From positions 1 through 32,306 of IMG/VR virus record IMGVR_UViG_3300025098_002309: 32,306 bases of DNA, one strand, 5' to 3'. Shown here piece after piece: positions 20,581 through 27,781 of this stretch; within the stretch, counting starts at the first letter, position 1, and every line of letters begins with the position of its first letter. The DNA comes from a virus. The notes under the pieces are model-generated. The model saw nothing but the letters and a program-made list of their open reading frames with translations, did no database searches and was not told where the DNA came from. A program made the translations under genes and the position numbers.

Positions 20581-23175
20581 TTATACTAAGTTAACTACGT
20601 TTATTAAATAAACTTCTGATGTTGTTGAATTATCAAAAGTTGTAAATGTTAAAATATCTCTACCACCATTTACAGGGGTTGCTTGATAACTACTTCCTGA
20701 TGGTTGTAATATGTTACTACCAAATGATACTGTACCTACTCCTGTTGCTTTTACTAATAGATTTGTAACTCTTCCATCACTTGCGTTTGAAAACTCTAAA
20801 CGAGTATCTCCTGATGATGGTAAAGTTAACGTTTGCATTGTTGTATCATTAAAATCAATTGAAGCTGTACTGTTACTAATACCTATTGTACCTACATCTG
20901 TTCTGATACCATTTTTGAAGTGAGTTTCACTAAGAAGATTTATTGTACCAGTTCCAGATTCTATTTCTTCTATCACAGCAATGTTAGCTACAAGTTCATT
21001 TGAATTAACTGTTCCGTTAGGAATATCAATCACTTGTCCTGCAGAACTCATTACTATCTCTCCACTAATTCCAATGTTACCTTGTACGGTAACATTTGTT
21101 CCTACTATTCCTGCTAAAGCTGAATTAACTACTGTTAGTCTATCACTACTACCATCATTAACTATGAATGTATTAGCAGGACCTGCTTGTGTATCTTTGA
21201 AAGTACTAGTACCATTAGATGAACTAACGATTAGTGGAAGTTTAGATTCTACTTTAGATGATGAACCACCATCGAATAGAGTATCACCATTTTGTGTGTT
21301 TATTACAACCTCTGTACCTGTTATACCTGCAAGAGCTGGATTAGATACACCAATTATAGTATTGGTTGAATTGTTAACATCAAATATATTTAGTGGTCCT
21401 GCACCTGATGCATCTTTTACAATAAATGAACCACTTAATAATCCAGCTCCATTTTGTGTTGTATTACCATTAATTAAACCATTACCATTTAATACATAAT
21501 CAGTACCTGTTATAGTTCCTAATGCGCTATTGTTAATGTCTAAAACTGGCGATGCTCCACCTGCTCTAACTGAGAATGTTGCGCCTGGTGCTGGATTAAC
21601 ATCTTGGAATGTAGTTGAACCACTAATAACAGTATCCTTTTGTATCGTTACTTGAGCTGCTCCATTTGATTGTATATTATCAAAGAATGCATTACTAGCT
21701 GCAACTTCTGCAGCTTCTACTGCTCCGTTAGGAGCTACAACGTTTCCACCTGCTTCTATACTATCTTGTAATATTAATGAACCACTAATAGTTTGGTCAC
21801 CTACAAATACATTAGAACCTGTTGTTGCAAATGAACCTGTATCTATTGTACCTCCTCCACCAGCGAATGATGAAGTTGCTACTGCTTGTGGTACACCACT
21901 ACCATCTCCTACCCATGCGTATCCTTCTTGTATGTTTGGTAAATCATTACTTCTTTGTATAGCAGATACTACTATCTCTCCATTGTTTTGTTGTACTCTA
22001 CCAATTACACCTATGTTCTGTATAAGGTTTGTACCTGTTGGTTTAACGTTTGTGTATCCACCTCCACTAGCAACATATAAAGTATCTCCTACTGATGGTG
22101 ATGTTAAACCAGTATCAGTATCTACATCTGCAAAGTTTCCAGCTACTGCGATAAAGATATGGTCATTGTTACTTGCATTTACCATAGCTAAACCAACTAC
22201 TGGCATCTTAGAAGAATCACTAGCATCTGCTTTTAAAACTTCTGGTTTTGATTCACCACTATTGTATCCACTAACATATACAGGATCACCTTTAGTTAAG
22301 GTTTCTTTTGCAATTACAGGAAACTGTACTGCATCTGCGTGTTCTGCATTCTCTGCTTCTTCCGAGAATAATGCGTAAGATGCGGTTGCTGATGGATTGA
22401 AGTTAAGTGCGAATGAAGATGTTGTTGCAAAATCAGCATGAGATGCAGATAGTGCTGATGATACTTGACCATCTATTCTACTACCACTTAAATCACCTGT
22501 TGTTGATTGTAAGATTATCTGTGATGAACCACTTACTACTCCTGAAGGTAAACCTGCTTCACTACCACTTAGTTGATATCTTGTATCGTAAGATGATGTA
22601 AGTTGTGATGAACCACTAACTATTCCAACTGGTTTGTTTGTAAGGTTATTCCAATCTGCACTAGCAGTTGTTGTAGAACTTATTGTTACATCACCAGTTG
22701 ATTGGTCAATGTTAATATTGTTTCCTGCAATGATAGAAGTTACACCACCATTACTTGCAGTTACGTTTGTTAAACCACTAGCATCTCCACTAAATGAACC
22801 TGTGAAATTTGAAGTTCCATTATCAAAACCATGTTGAACACCTTGTATTCTTCCACCGAAGTTATTTATATTAGAACTAAAAGTTTCTAAAGTAGAATTT
22901 AATGATACATAATCATTTAATATAACTTGAGCATCAAATGTATTAATTCCTGTAAAGGTATTAGAACCAGTAGTTGCGAATGAACCAGTATCTATTTGTT
23001 GTGCATTCTCAGCATAAGATGCAGTAAGTGCGTGTGTTGCTTCTGAAGAAGTTACTGATAAGTTTTCAATTAAAGAACCTGTTCCATCATATATCAAACC
23101 AGTGGGTTTGTCATGCTGCATCACTTGCTGAAATGATGAACTTATTTCTTGATTTGTTAAATTATAATTTGACAT
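20581..23175 (-). CDS. Long tail fibre / virion fibre protein (864 aa)
   Basis: This is a low-Cys protein rich in Gly, Ser, Thr, Asn and Ala, with short repeats typical of marine phage fibres. SGSSQLTSSYDTRYQLSGS and VSGSSQI recur, and TGSFATTGSN-F-G appears twice (about residues 63 and 445). Three longer repeats of about 60-70 residues in the second half share FxDxxxGPxxxFxVxxxxS, then V-N-S/P-AL-G-I-x-GT-x-V. These suggest a trimeric beta-fibre with repeating shaft elements. A compact middle region (about 280-400, including TKGDPVYVSGYN and SVGDTLYVASGGGYTN) is a phage-fibre insert domain. No chaperone or enzymatic end domain is seen. It has an SD (AGAGGAT) nine bases before its start. Confidence 0.8.
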   Translation of the reverse strand: MSNYNLTNQEISSSFQQVMQHDKPTGLIYDGTGSLIENLSVTSSEATHALTASYAENAQQIDTGSFATTGSNTFTGINTFDAQVILNDYVSLNSTLETFSSNINNFGGRIQGVQHGFDNGTSNFTGSFSGDASGLTNVTASNGGVTSIIAGNNINIDQSTGDVTISSTTTASADWNNLTNKPVGIVSGSSQLTSSYDTRYQLSGSEAGLPSGVVSGSSQIILQSTTGDLSGSRIDGQVSSALSASHADFATTSSFALNFNPSATASYALFSEEAENAEHADAVQFPVIAKETLTKGDPVYVSGYNSGESKPEVLKADASDSSKMPVVGLAMVNASNNDHIFIAVAGNFADVDTDTGLTSPSVGDTLYVASGGGYTNVKPTGTNLIQNIGVIGRVQQNNGEIVVSAIQRSNDLPNIQEGYAWVGDGSGVPQAVATSSFAGGGGTIDTGSFATTGSNVFVGDQTISGSLILQDSIEAGGNVVAPNGAVEAAEVAASNAFFDNIQSNGAAQVTIQKDTVISGSTTFQDVNPAPGATFSVRAGGASPVLDINNSALGTITGTDYVLNGNGLINGNTTQNGAGLLSGSFIVKDASGAGPLNIFDVNNSTNTIIGVSNPALAGITGTEVVINTQNGDTLFDGGSSSKVESKLPLIVSSSNGTSTFKDTQAGPANTFIVNDGSSDRLTVVNSALAGIVGTNVTVQGNIGISGEIVMSSAGQVIDIPNGTVNSNELVANIAVIEEIESGTGTINLLSETHFKNGIRTDVGTIGISNSTASIDFNDTTMQTLTLPSSGDTRLEFSNASDGRVTNLLVKATGVGTVSFGSNILQPSGSSYQATPVNGGRDILTFTTFDNSTTSEVYLINVVNLV

Positions 23176-23183
23176 ATTGTTTT

Positions 23184-23190
23184 ATCCTCT
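23184..23190 (-). promoter_or_regulatory. Shine-Dalgarno site of the fibre gene
   Basis: AGAGGAT on the minus strand, about eight to nine bases before the ATG at 23175; overlaps the end of the connector gene. Confidence 0.6.
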
Positions 23191-23771
23191 TATTGTGGTA
23201 AATAGTTGTATCGTGAGTTAGTAACCTTTATACCTAATCCTTCAATCCCATCTCTCACACCATTTCTAAAAACGATTGGTGATTTGAATTGAGTGTTTGT
23301 ATCAGGCCAAATATCATCATTTGTTTCAGTTCCATATTCTGGAAATAAATTATTATTGAAACATAGATAGTCTACTAATCTTTCACTAAAATATTCTGCT
23401 TTGTTTTTTGTTGATTGTCTTTTCTTATCGTATAATGCTAAATCTGCATCTATATTATTTTCACCACCTGTTGGTTTTACTAAACCAGCATTTCTTGGTC
23501 TTAAATAAATTGATTCTAATGATTCGTAGTATGCCCAATAAATTAAAGCATCTTGTACATATTCATCTACTAATGATTTGTAGTTGCCTGTTAGCGTACC
23601 ACTATCTACATCAGATAGTATCTTATCGTATAATTTAGAACCTAAGAGACGAGTAATGTGAATTATCTGTGCTTCTCTAATTACTGATGAAAGTAAATCA
23701 GGATCTAATACATTGTTTATGTCTGTGAATCTTTTTAATTTAGCTTCACTCACTAATAGGGTATTCTCCAT
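23190..23771 (-). CDS. Head-tail connector-like protein (193 aa)
   Basis: The N-terminal half is helical and resembles head-tail connectors of Bacteroidota phages: LLVSEAKLKRFTDINNVLDP (residues 5-24), SVIREAQIIHITRLLGSKLY (about 29-48), then VDEYVQDALIYWAYYESL. The position supports this, as it directly follows and overlaps the portal gene by 26 bases. It would bridge portal and tail. The C-terminal part (about 130-193) is polar and may form loops exposed to the tail. A strong SD (AAAAAAGGAG) sits seven bases before the start, inside the portal gene. The family is inferred from pattern and position. Confidence 0.7.
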   Translation of the reverse strand: MENTLLVSEAKLKRFTDINNVLDPDLLSSVIREAQIIHITRLLGSKLYDKILSDVDSGTLTGNYKSLVDEYVQDALIYWAYYESLESIYLRPRNAGLVKPTGGENNIDADLALYDKKRQSTKNKAEYFSERLVDYLCFNNNLFPEYGTETNDDIWPDTNTQFKSPIVFRNGVRDGIEGLGIKVTNSRYNYLPQ

Positions 23772-24975
23772 TTTGGTTCTCCTTTTTTTCTATTTCGTTT
23801 TCTAATTCTGAATCATCTCCACTCTCTGCTTCGATTGATGTTGTAACATCTACTTCTTCCCCATCTTCAAATATTCTTATTGATTCTATACCAATTGGTT
23901 CTTCATATCCGTTTATCTTAAATATCTCTTCAAATGTAGTTAGAATATCAGATTGTTTTGGTTGAATTACATTTGCTACAAATAAAGCTTGTGATTCTAA
24001 TAACTCTGTTCTTCCTCCTAATTGTCCTTCGGTTCTAATACCTAACAACATAGGTGAAACGATTCTATGTGCTGTAAGTATCTTTTGTAATACCATATCA
24101 TTGACAGTAGTATAATAACCATCAGCACCATTTTGTGGGATTGGGGTAATGACTGGGGCTTCATCTTTATTCGCCACATCCATATAGATAAGAGAACCAG
24201 CATTATCACTTCCTGCATATGCATCTCTTAATTGTCTTTCTATTACATCTCTATCTTCGTTATCTGCATTAGTAAATGTTGTAATAGATAAAGAAGGTGC
24301 TAAACCATTCTTTATATTATTCTTATGGAAATTATCTATTTCCGCATCTAATGCTATAATGTTTAATCCTGCGTTATAATCAGGTAGTGGATAGTATCTC
24401 ATACCTGGTCTGTAAGGATTAAAGTAATACATCTGTGATGGTGATTCTCTATCTACCTTACTAAACTTTGGTATATAAACAACATCATCATCAGATATTC
24501 TTAATCTTCCTTTGTTCTCAAATTGTGATGAAACAAAATAGCCAGGTATAATACCTCTTTCATTCATTCTATGAGCTCTAATATAAGAAAAATCTATATG
24601 ATAAACATCAGTAATTTTAGTTCTATCGTTAGACCAGATAACTTCAAGAGCGTATCCTCCAAAGAGTGCTCTATCTAAAGCTACTTTCTTAAAGATATCA
24701 TTCCATGATTCACCATCTCGGTTTGCTCTTTCTAATACAGTTTCATCTTCGGTAGTTAAACCACCACCTACTATACCATCTGTAATTGCGTTAATTGCAG
24801 TAGCATTGATTGAGGATTTATTGTATAGTTCTGTAATATAATGTGGAAAATCATTTCGTTCTCCGTAATATACTATCTTTCCTTTATCATCTTCAAATAC
24901 CTTTGATGTAGGATACATTTCTTCCCTATACTTTGGTATTATCATTAATTTATGTTTATTTAATTCTTTTTTCAT
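23746..24975 (-). CDS. Portal protein
   Basis: The 409-residue protein has the build of HK97/SPP1-type portals of Bacteroidota phages: an early SINATAINAITDGIVGGGL segment (about 55-73), a wing with FFGGYAL-like RALFGGYALEVIW (about 102-114), the central IIALDAEIDNFHKNNIKNG helix (about 206-224), and a typical HRIVSPMLLGIRTEGQLG (about 305-322). The C-terminus is acidic (SGDDSELENEIEKKE). It forms the dodecameric ring through which DNA passes. At 409 aa it is on the short side. It follows the 172-aa gene by three bases, overlaps the connector gene by 26 bases, and has an SD (AAGGAT) before its start. Confidence 0.88.
   Translation of the reverse strand: MKKELNKHKLMIIPKYREEMYPTSKVFEDDKGKIVYYGERNDFPHYITELYNKSSINATAINAITDGIVGGGLTTEDETVLERANRDGESWNDIFKKVALDRALFGGYALEVIWSNDRTKITDVYHIDFSYIRAHRMNERGIIPGYFVSSQFENKGRLRISDDDVVYIPKFSKVDRESPSQMYYFNPYRPGMRYYPLPDYNAGLNIIALDAEIDNFHKNNIKNGLAPSLSITTFTNADNEDRDVIERQLRDAYAGSDNAGSLIYMDVANKDEAPVITPIPQNGADGYYTTVNDMVLQKILTAHRIVSPMLLGIRTEGQLGGRTELLESQALFVANVIQPKQSDILTTFEEIFKINGYEEPIGIESIRIFEDGEEVDVTTSIEAESGDDSELENEIEKKENQNGEYPISE
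23779..23789 (-). promoter_or_regulatory. Strong Shine-Dalgarno site of the connector gene
   Basis: AAAAAAAGGAG, seven bases before the ATG at 23771, lies inside the end of the portal gene, where it is read as codons for Lys/Glu. Confidence 0.75.
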
Positions 24976-24978
24976 CTG

Positions 24979-25497
24979 TTATCCTTGATATACTGTATAT
25001 ACTGCGTTCTCATTAGATGATATATATTTCTTCTCAATGGGTGAGACTGAACCTGAAATAAATACTCTATCTGTGTATTTTAGTTCACCACTCGTTACAT
25101 CGTTGTAAGTTGGTATTGATGTATCTGGAGTTGCCCAAATTGCTGAGGTAGCTCCAAATGTACTTGTTGTTGTTCCCCACACAATTGCGGCAGAACCTGT
25201 AAAGGGATAACCATAATATATTTCTAAATTATAAGTTGTTCCGTTTTCTGCTCCTAATTTTTCACTAAAGTAATCAGAAGAAGAAGATATATCAAAATTT
25301 AAAACTTCCCAACGAGGGTTATCCTCGCTAGTAGTTGGTACTTTTGTAATAGAGGCTGAGCCTGTATTATTAGATAAGGTAGGATAGATTACTATATTGA
25401 AAACTTTACCATCTTCATAAGAACTCGTTACAAGAGGTGTATCGGTTTCTTTTTGGTAAGTTATAGTATTCTGTTGATTTGCTTTTAAAGTTATCAT
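24979..25497 (-). CDS. Structural protein, unknown (172 aa)
   Basis: No family is recognised. The product is Thr/Ser/Tyr-rich with many predicted beta strands (FNIVIYPTLS, TYNLEIYYGYP, DRVFISGSVS) and no signal or membrane segment. It lies between the probable tail tube gene and the portal gene in the head-module run, so it is most likely a minor head or tail component such as a decoration protein. An AGGAG precedes its start by four bases, immediately after a strong RNA hairpin. Confidence 0.6.
   Translation of the reverse strand: MITLKANQQNTITYQKETDTPLVTSSYEDGKVFNIVIYPTLSNNTGSASITKVPTTSEDNPRWEVLNFDISSSSDYFSEKLGAENGTTYNLEIYYGYPFTGSAAIVWGTTTSTFGATSAIWATPDTSIPTYNDVTSGELKYTDRVFISGSVSPIEKKYISSNENAVYTVYQG
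24981..24986 (-). promoter_or_regulatory. Shine-Dalgarno site of the portal gene
   Basis: AAGGAT, about five to six bases before the ATG at 24975. Confidence 0.6.
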
Positions 25498-25501
25498 ATA
25501 T

Positions 25502-25506
25502 CTCCT
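25502..25506 (-). promoter_or_regulatory. Shine-Dalgarno site of the 172-aa gene
   Basis: AGGAG, four bases before the ATG at 25497; it lies between a strong hairpin and the start, so it would be at the 5' end of any processed transcript. Confidence 0.6.
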
Positions 25507-25513
25507 ATATAAA

Positions 25514-25547
25514 AGGAATAAGGGGGTATTACTACCCCCATGTTCCT
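25514..25547 (-). terminator. Strong hairpin downstream of the tail tube gene
   Basis: On the minus strand GGGGGTA-GTAA-TACCCCC is a perfect seven-pair stem, with an outer AGGAA/TTCCT stem. It follows the stop of the 181-aa gene by nine bases. The trailing sequence TTATTCCTTTTATAT is only moderately T-rich, so it is more likely a partial terminator or an mRNA 3'-stabilising hairpin than a complete stop. Confidence 0.65.
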
Positions 25548-25555
25548 AATAATTG

Positions 25556-26101
25556 TTATTGGTCAATGGTAATACCTGTCAATACTGCATTCAAATCAGA
25601 ACCCGATACTGGTATCGCTGGTTCTGGCTCTTGTGCCGTAAAGGTTAATGTATATCCATTTGCATCTCCAATTGCAGTTCCTGTTTGACCCTGTCCTCCG
25701 TTAAGTTGAGCTCCATAAGTTTTACCAAGATAAAAGAATTTATCACCCTCCGTACCCGCGTTGTTTGTTTCAACAATCATCTTTAGGTCTGGATTTTGTG
25801 CTAATACTTTCATTTGGTTTCTTAATGCAGACTGCATCTTAAGAAAAACAGCATTTACTGTTGACTCGTAGAAAACTGTTCCATTCTCAGTTGAACCATT
25901 AATGGTTTCTGTAAAATCGGAAGTTCCTCTTGTCAAGTCAAACTGATAAAATATTCCACTACCATTTAAATCTGTAACTTGACCTGAAGTCTCTGTTACA
26001 CCTGATTCAGGTAATGAGCCAGACAAGATATACAATGTTTTGATTCCACCTGCGTTGTCTCTACATCCGAGAGAAAATCCTGCTGTAATATCACATGACA
26101 T
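25556..26101 (-). CDS. Probable major tail tube protein (181 aa)
   Basis: The 181-residue product starts CDITAGFSLGCRDNAGGIKT, a pattern I associate with tail tube-like proteins of Bacteroidota phages. It continues with beta-rich segments (FYQFDLTRGTSDF, VIVETNN-like KMIVETNN, KFFYLGKTYGAQL) and a final NGYTLTFTAQEPEPA strand. It has no signal sequence. It directly follows the major capsid gene and is followed by a strong hairpin, consistent with a highly expressed structural protein. A head decoration protein is the main alternative, since position after the capsid gene is usual for decoration proteins. Confidence 0.6.
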   Translation of the reverse strand: MSCDITAGFSLGCRDNAGGIKTLYILSGSLPESGVTETSGQVTDLNGSGIFYQFDLTRGTSDFTETINGSTENGTVFYESTVNAVFLKMQSALRNQMKVLAQNPDLKMIVETNNAGTEGDKFFYLGKTYGAQLNGGQGQTGTAIGDANGYTLTFTAQEPEPAIPVSGSDLNAVLTGITIDQ

Positions 26102-26109
26102 AATTTATA

Positions 26110-26115
26110 TCCTTT
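26110..26115 (-). promoter_or_regulatory. Shine-Dalgarno site of the tail tube-like gene
   Basis: AAAGGA, about eight to nine bases before the ATG at 26101. Confidence 0.6.
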
Positions 26116-26136
26116 CTTTAGTTATTTAATCAGTTA

Positions 26137-27060
26137 TTATAAGTTGTTAGTCACCCAAAATTCTGGATATGCTACTTGTACACCTAACTTAGTTACAATT
26201 CTGTGCTTAAGTTGGTCACCATTGATATCATACCACATTTGGAAGTTATCCAAATCAGATACCAAGTCAGTTCCAATTACGATTTGTCTCGCTGGACCTG
26301 TTACGATTCTATCAGAACCTGCTAATCCTACTGTACCAACTATTGTTAAGTTAGCGAATGGGTGTTTAGCTGACATTAGTGAACCTCTGTTCTCTACTGT
26401 GTTAGGGTCATAGAAATAGTTGTTAGCTTTTCTTAAAGCAACGATGTATTTTCTAAAGTTAGCGATTGACATAAATACTGTTAAGTCATCTCTATCTTGT
26501 ACATCTACTGAAAGATTTTCTAATTGCTCATCGATTTGTTCAAGTAGATTATCAGATGTTGGTGCTGATTGTGAAACAAATGTTGCACTATCTGCAGATG
26601 AACCTGATGCTAGTAGTGTGTTAAGACCATCTGTACAATCTCCAGCTGCAGTAGTTGCAGTCCAGATAAATTGGTCATTTTTCTTTTGGAAGTTAGCTAC
26701 AAGTTGTGAAGCATATTCTTCAGCAAAAGCATAAGTCTCAGGGTAAGAACCTGCTGGTCCTAATAGTCCGATATACTTGCTATCTAAATCTCTTAAACAT
26801 AGTCCATCAAATGAACTTCTCTGACACACTTCGATATCTCTTTGTGTGTAAGTTACAGAACCAGATGGTGTTGTTACACATCCTGCTCCGTCTTGGATTA
26901 CCAAGTCAATTTCTTGAAGGTTTAAAGGCTCTTTGTACTTTATTCCTTCTTTTACAGTTACATACTCTGCCGTTGAACCAGCAATAACCGACTTTACAAG
27001 GAATTCCCCTGCAAGTTCGTTATTGAAAGCATCAAGTGCAGATACATTAAATCCTGCCAT
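26137..27060 (-). CDS. Major capsid protein, HK97-fold-like
   Basis: The 307-residue product follows the scaffold gene and shows capsid features. An N-terminal arm-like region is seen (AGFNVSALDAFNNELAGEFL, residues 2-21), as are a middle helical stretch (YAFAEEYASQLVANFQKKND, about 110-129), a LLEQIDEQLENL spine helix, and a C-terminal A-domain-like VGTVGLAGSDRIV ending in TKLGVQVAYPEFWVTNNL. There are several Cys, including CVTT, CQRS, CLRD and DCTD. It assembles around the acidic scaffold and is probably matured by the 613-aa protease. A strong SD (AAAAAGGAG, seven bases away) indicates high expression. Confidence 0.85.
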   Translation of the reverse strand: MAGFNVSALDAFNNELAGEFLVKSVIAGSTAEYVTVKEGIKYKEPLNLQEIDLVIQDGAGCVTTPSGSVTYTQRDIEVCQRSSFDGLCLRDLDSKYIGLLGPAGSYPETYAFAEEYASQLVANFQKKNDQFIWTATTAAGDCTDGLNTLLASGSSADSATFVSQSAPTSDNLLEQIDEQLENLSVDVQDRDDLTVFMSIANFRKYIVALRKANNYFYDPNTVENRGSLMSAKHPFANLTIVGTVGLAGSDRIVTGPARQIVIGTDLVSDLDNFQMWYDINGDQLKHRIVTKLGVQVAYPEFWVTNNL

Positions 27061-27067
27061 AATAATT

Positions 27068-27076
27068 CTCCTTTTT
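27068..27076 (-). promoter_or_regulatory. Strong Shine-Dalgarno site of the major capsid gene
   Basis: AAAAAGGAG, seven bases before the ATG at 27060. Such motifs are unusual in flavobacterial genes. Confidence 0.85.
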
Positions 27077-27764
27077 AGTTTTTCTTACGTCCTTTAACCA
27101 ATCTTTCGAATTGAGCTTTTTTGTTAGAATCGCTTGGATTATAGCTCACATCTACTGAATTGTTTCTTCCGTAAGATTTTTTGTTGTTAGTAATAGTTTT
27201 TTCAGTTGCAGGTGCAGCGTTAAATGCCTCTTTAACTGTGTTGATTTCACCTAATAATTCTTCTTTAAGAGCGGTGAATTGCTCTTTAAACTCTCCTCCA
27301 ATCATTTGGATGATAGCTTCGTGTAGTTCAGAAATATCAGATTTTTCTTCTTCTGATAATTCAGCTTCTTCACTCATTTCTTCTTCGCTTTCTGCTTCAA
27401 CTTCTGCATCAACGATAGAGGTAATTACACCTCCTTCCGTTGAGATTGATATATCACCCTCTAATGCGTGAGTACCATCTGGTGCAGGGATGTCTCCATC
27501 CTCTGTAATAACGAATATCGCAAGTGCTTCAGCTAACTCATCCCCTTCATATTTGAGGGTAAGCTCGCCATCAGCAGTTTTGATTTCGCCAAAAGTTTCT
27601 TCAGTAGTTTCTTCTGATAAAGTTTCTTCAACAACTTCTTCAGTTGTAGCTTCCACTACTTCCTCTGAAAGTTTTTCTTCAACTTTAACATCTTCTACTA
27701 CTTCGGGAGAAGCTTCAACTAGGTTGAAATGCTTTTTCACTAATTCTTTTAGTGCGTTTTTCAT
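27075..27764 (-). CDS. Head scaffolding protein (acidic, 229 aa)
   Basis: The product is strongly acidic for most of its length (long Glu/Thr/Val-rich stretches, EEVVEATTEEVVEETL at about 34-49). Helical segments follow at about 115-175 and the C-terminus is basic (KKAQFERLVKGRKKN). An acidic coiled body plus a basic tail that binds capsid is the usual build of phage scaffold proteins. It sits between the prohead protease and the major capsid gene, the standard place for scaffold. It would be removed by the protease during maturation. A strong SD (AAAAAGGAG, six bases from the start) supports high expression. Confidence 0.8.
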   Translation of the reverse strand: MKNALKELVKKHFNLVEASPEVVEDVKVEEKLSEEVVEATTEEVVEETLSEETTEETFGEIKTADGELTLKYEGDELAEALAIFVITEDGDIPAPDGTHALEGDISISTEGGVITSIVDAEVEAESEEEMSEEAELSEEEKSDISELHEAIIQMIGGEFKEQFTALKEELLGEINTVKEAFNAAPATEKTITNNKKSYGRNNSVDVSYNPSDSNKKAQFERLVKGRKKN

Positions 27765-27770
27765 AATAAA

Positions 27771-27779
27771 CTCCTTTTT
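27771..27779 (-). promoter_or_regulatory. Strong Shine-Dalgarno site of the scaffold gene
   Basis: AAAAAGGAG, six bases before the ATG at 27764; the same motif precedes the capsid gene. Confidence 0.85.
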
Positions 27780-27781
27780 GG

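Noticed and set aside
20981-22378. Long open frames on the plus strand inside the fibre gene (172 and 148 codons)
   Set aside because: They run antisense to a clear fibre protein, have no start context, and their composition mirrors the Ser/Thr/Asn-rich fibre codons.
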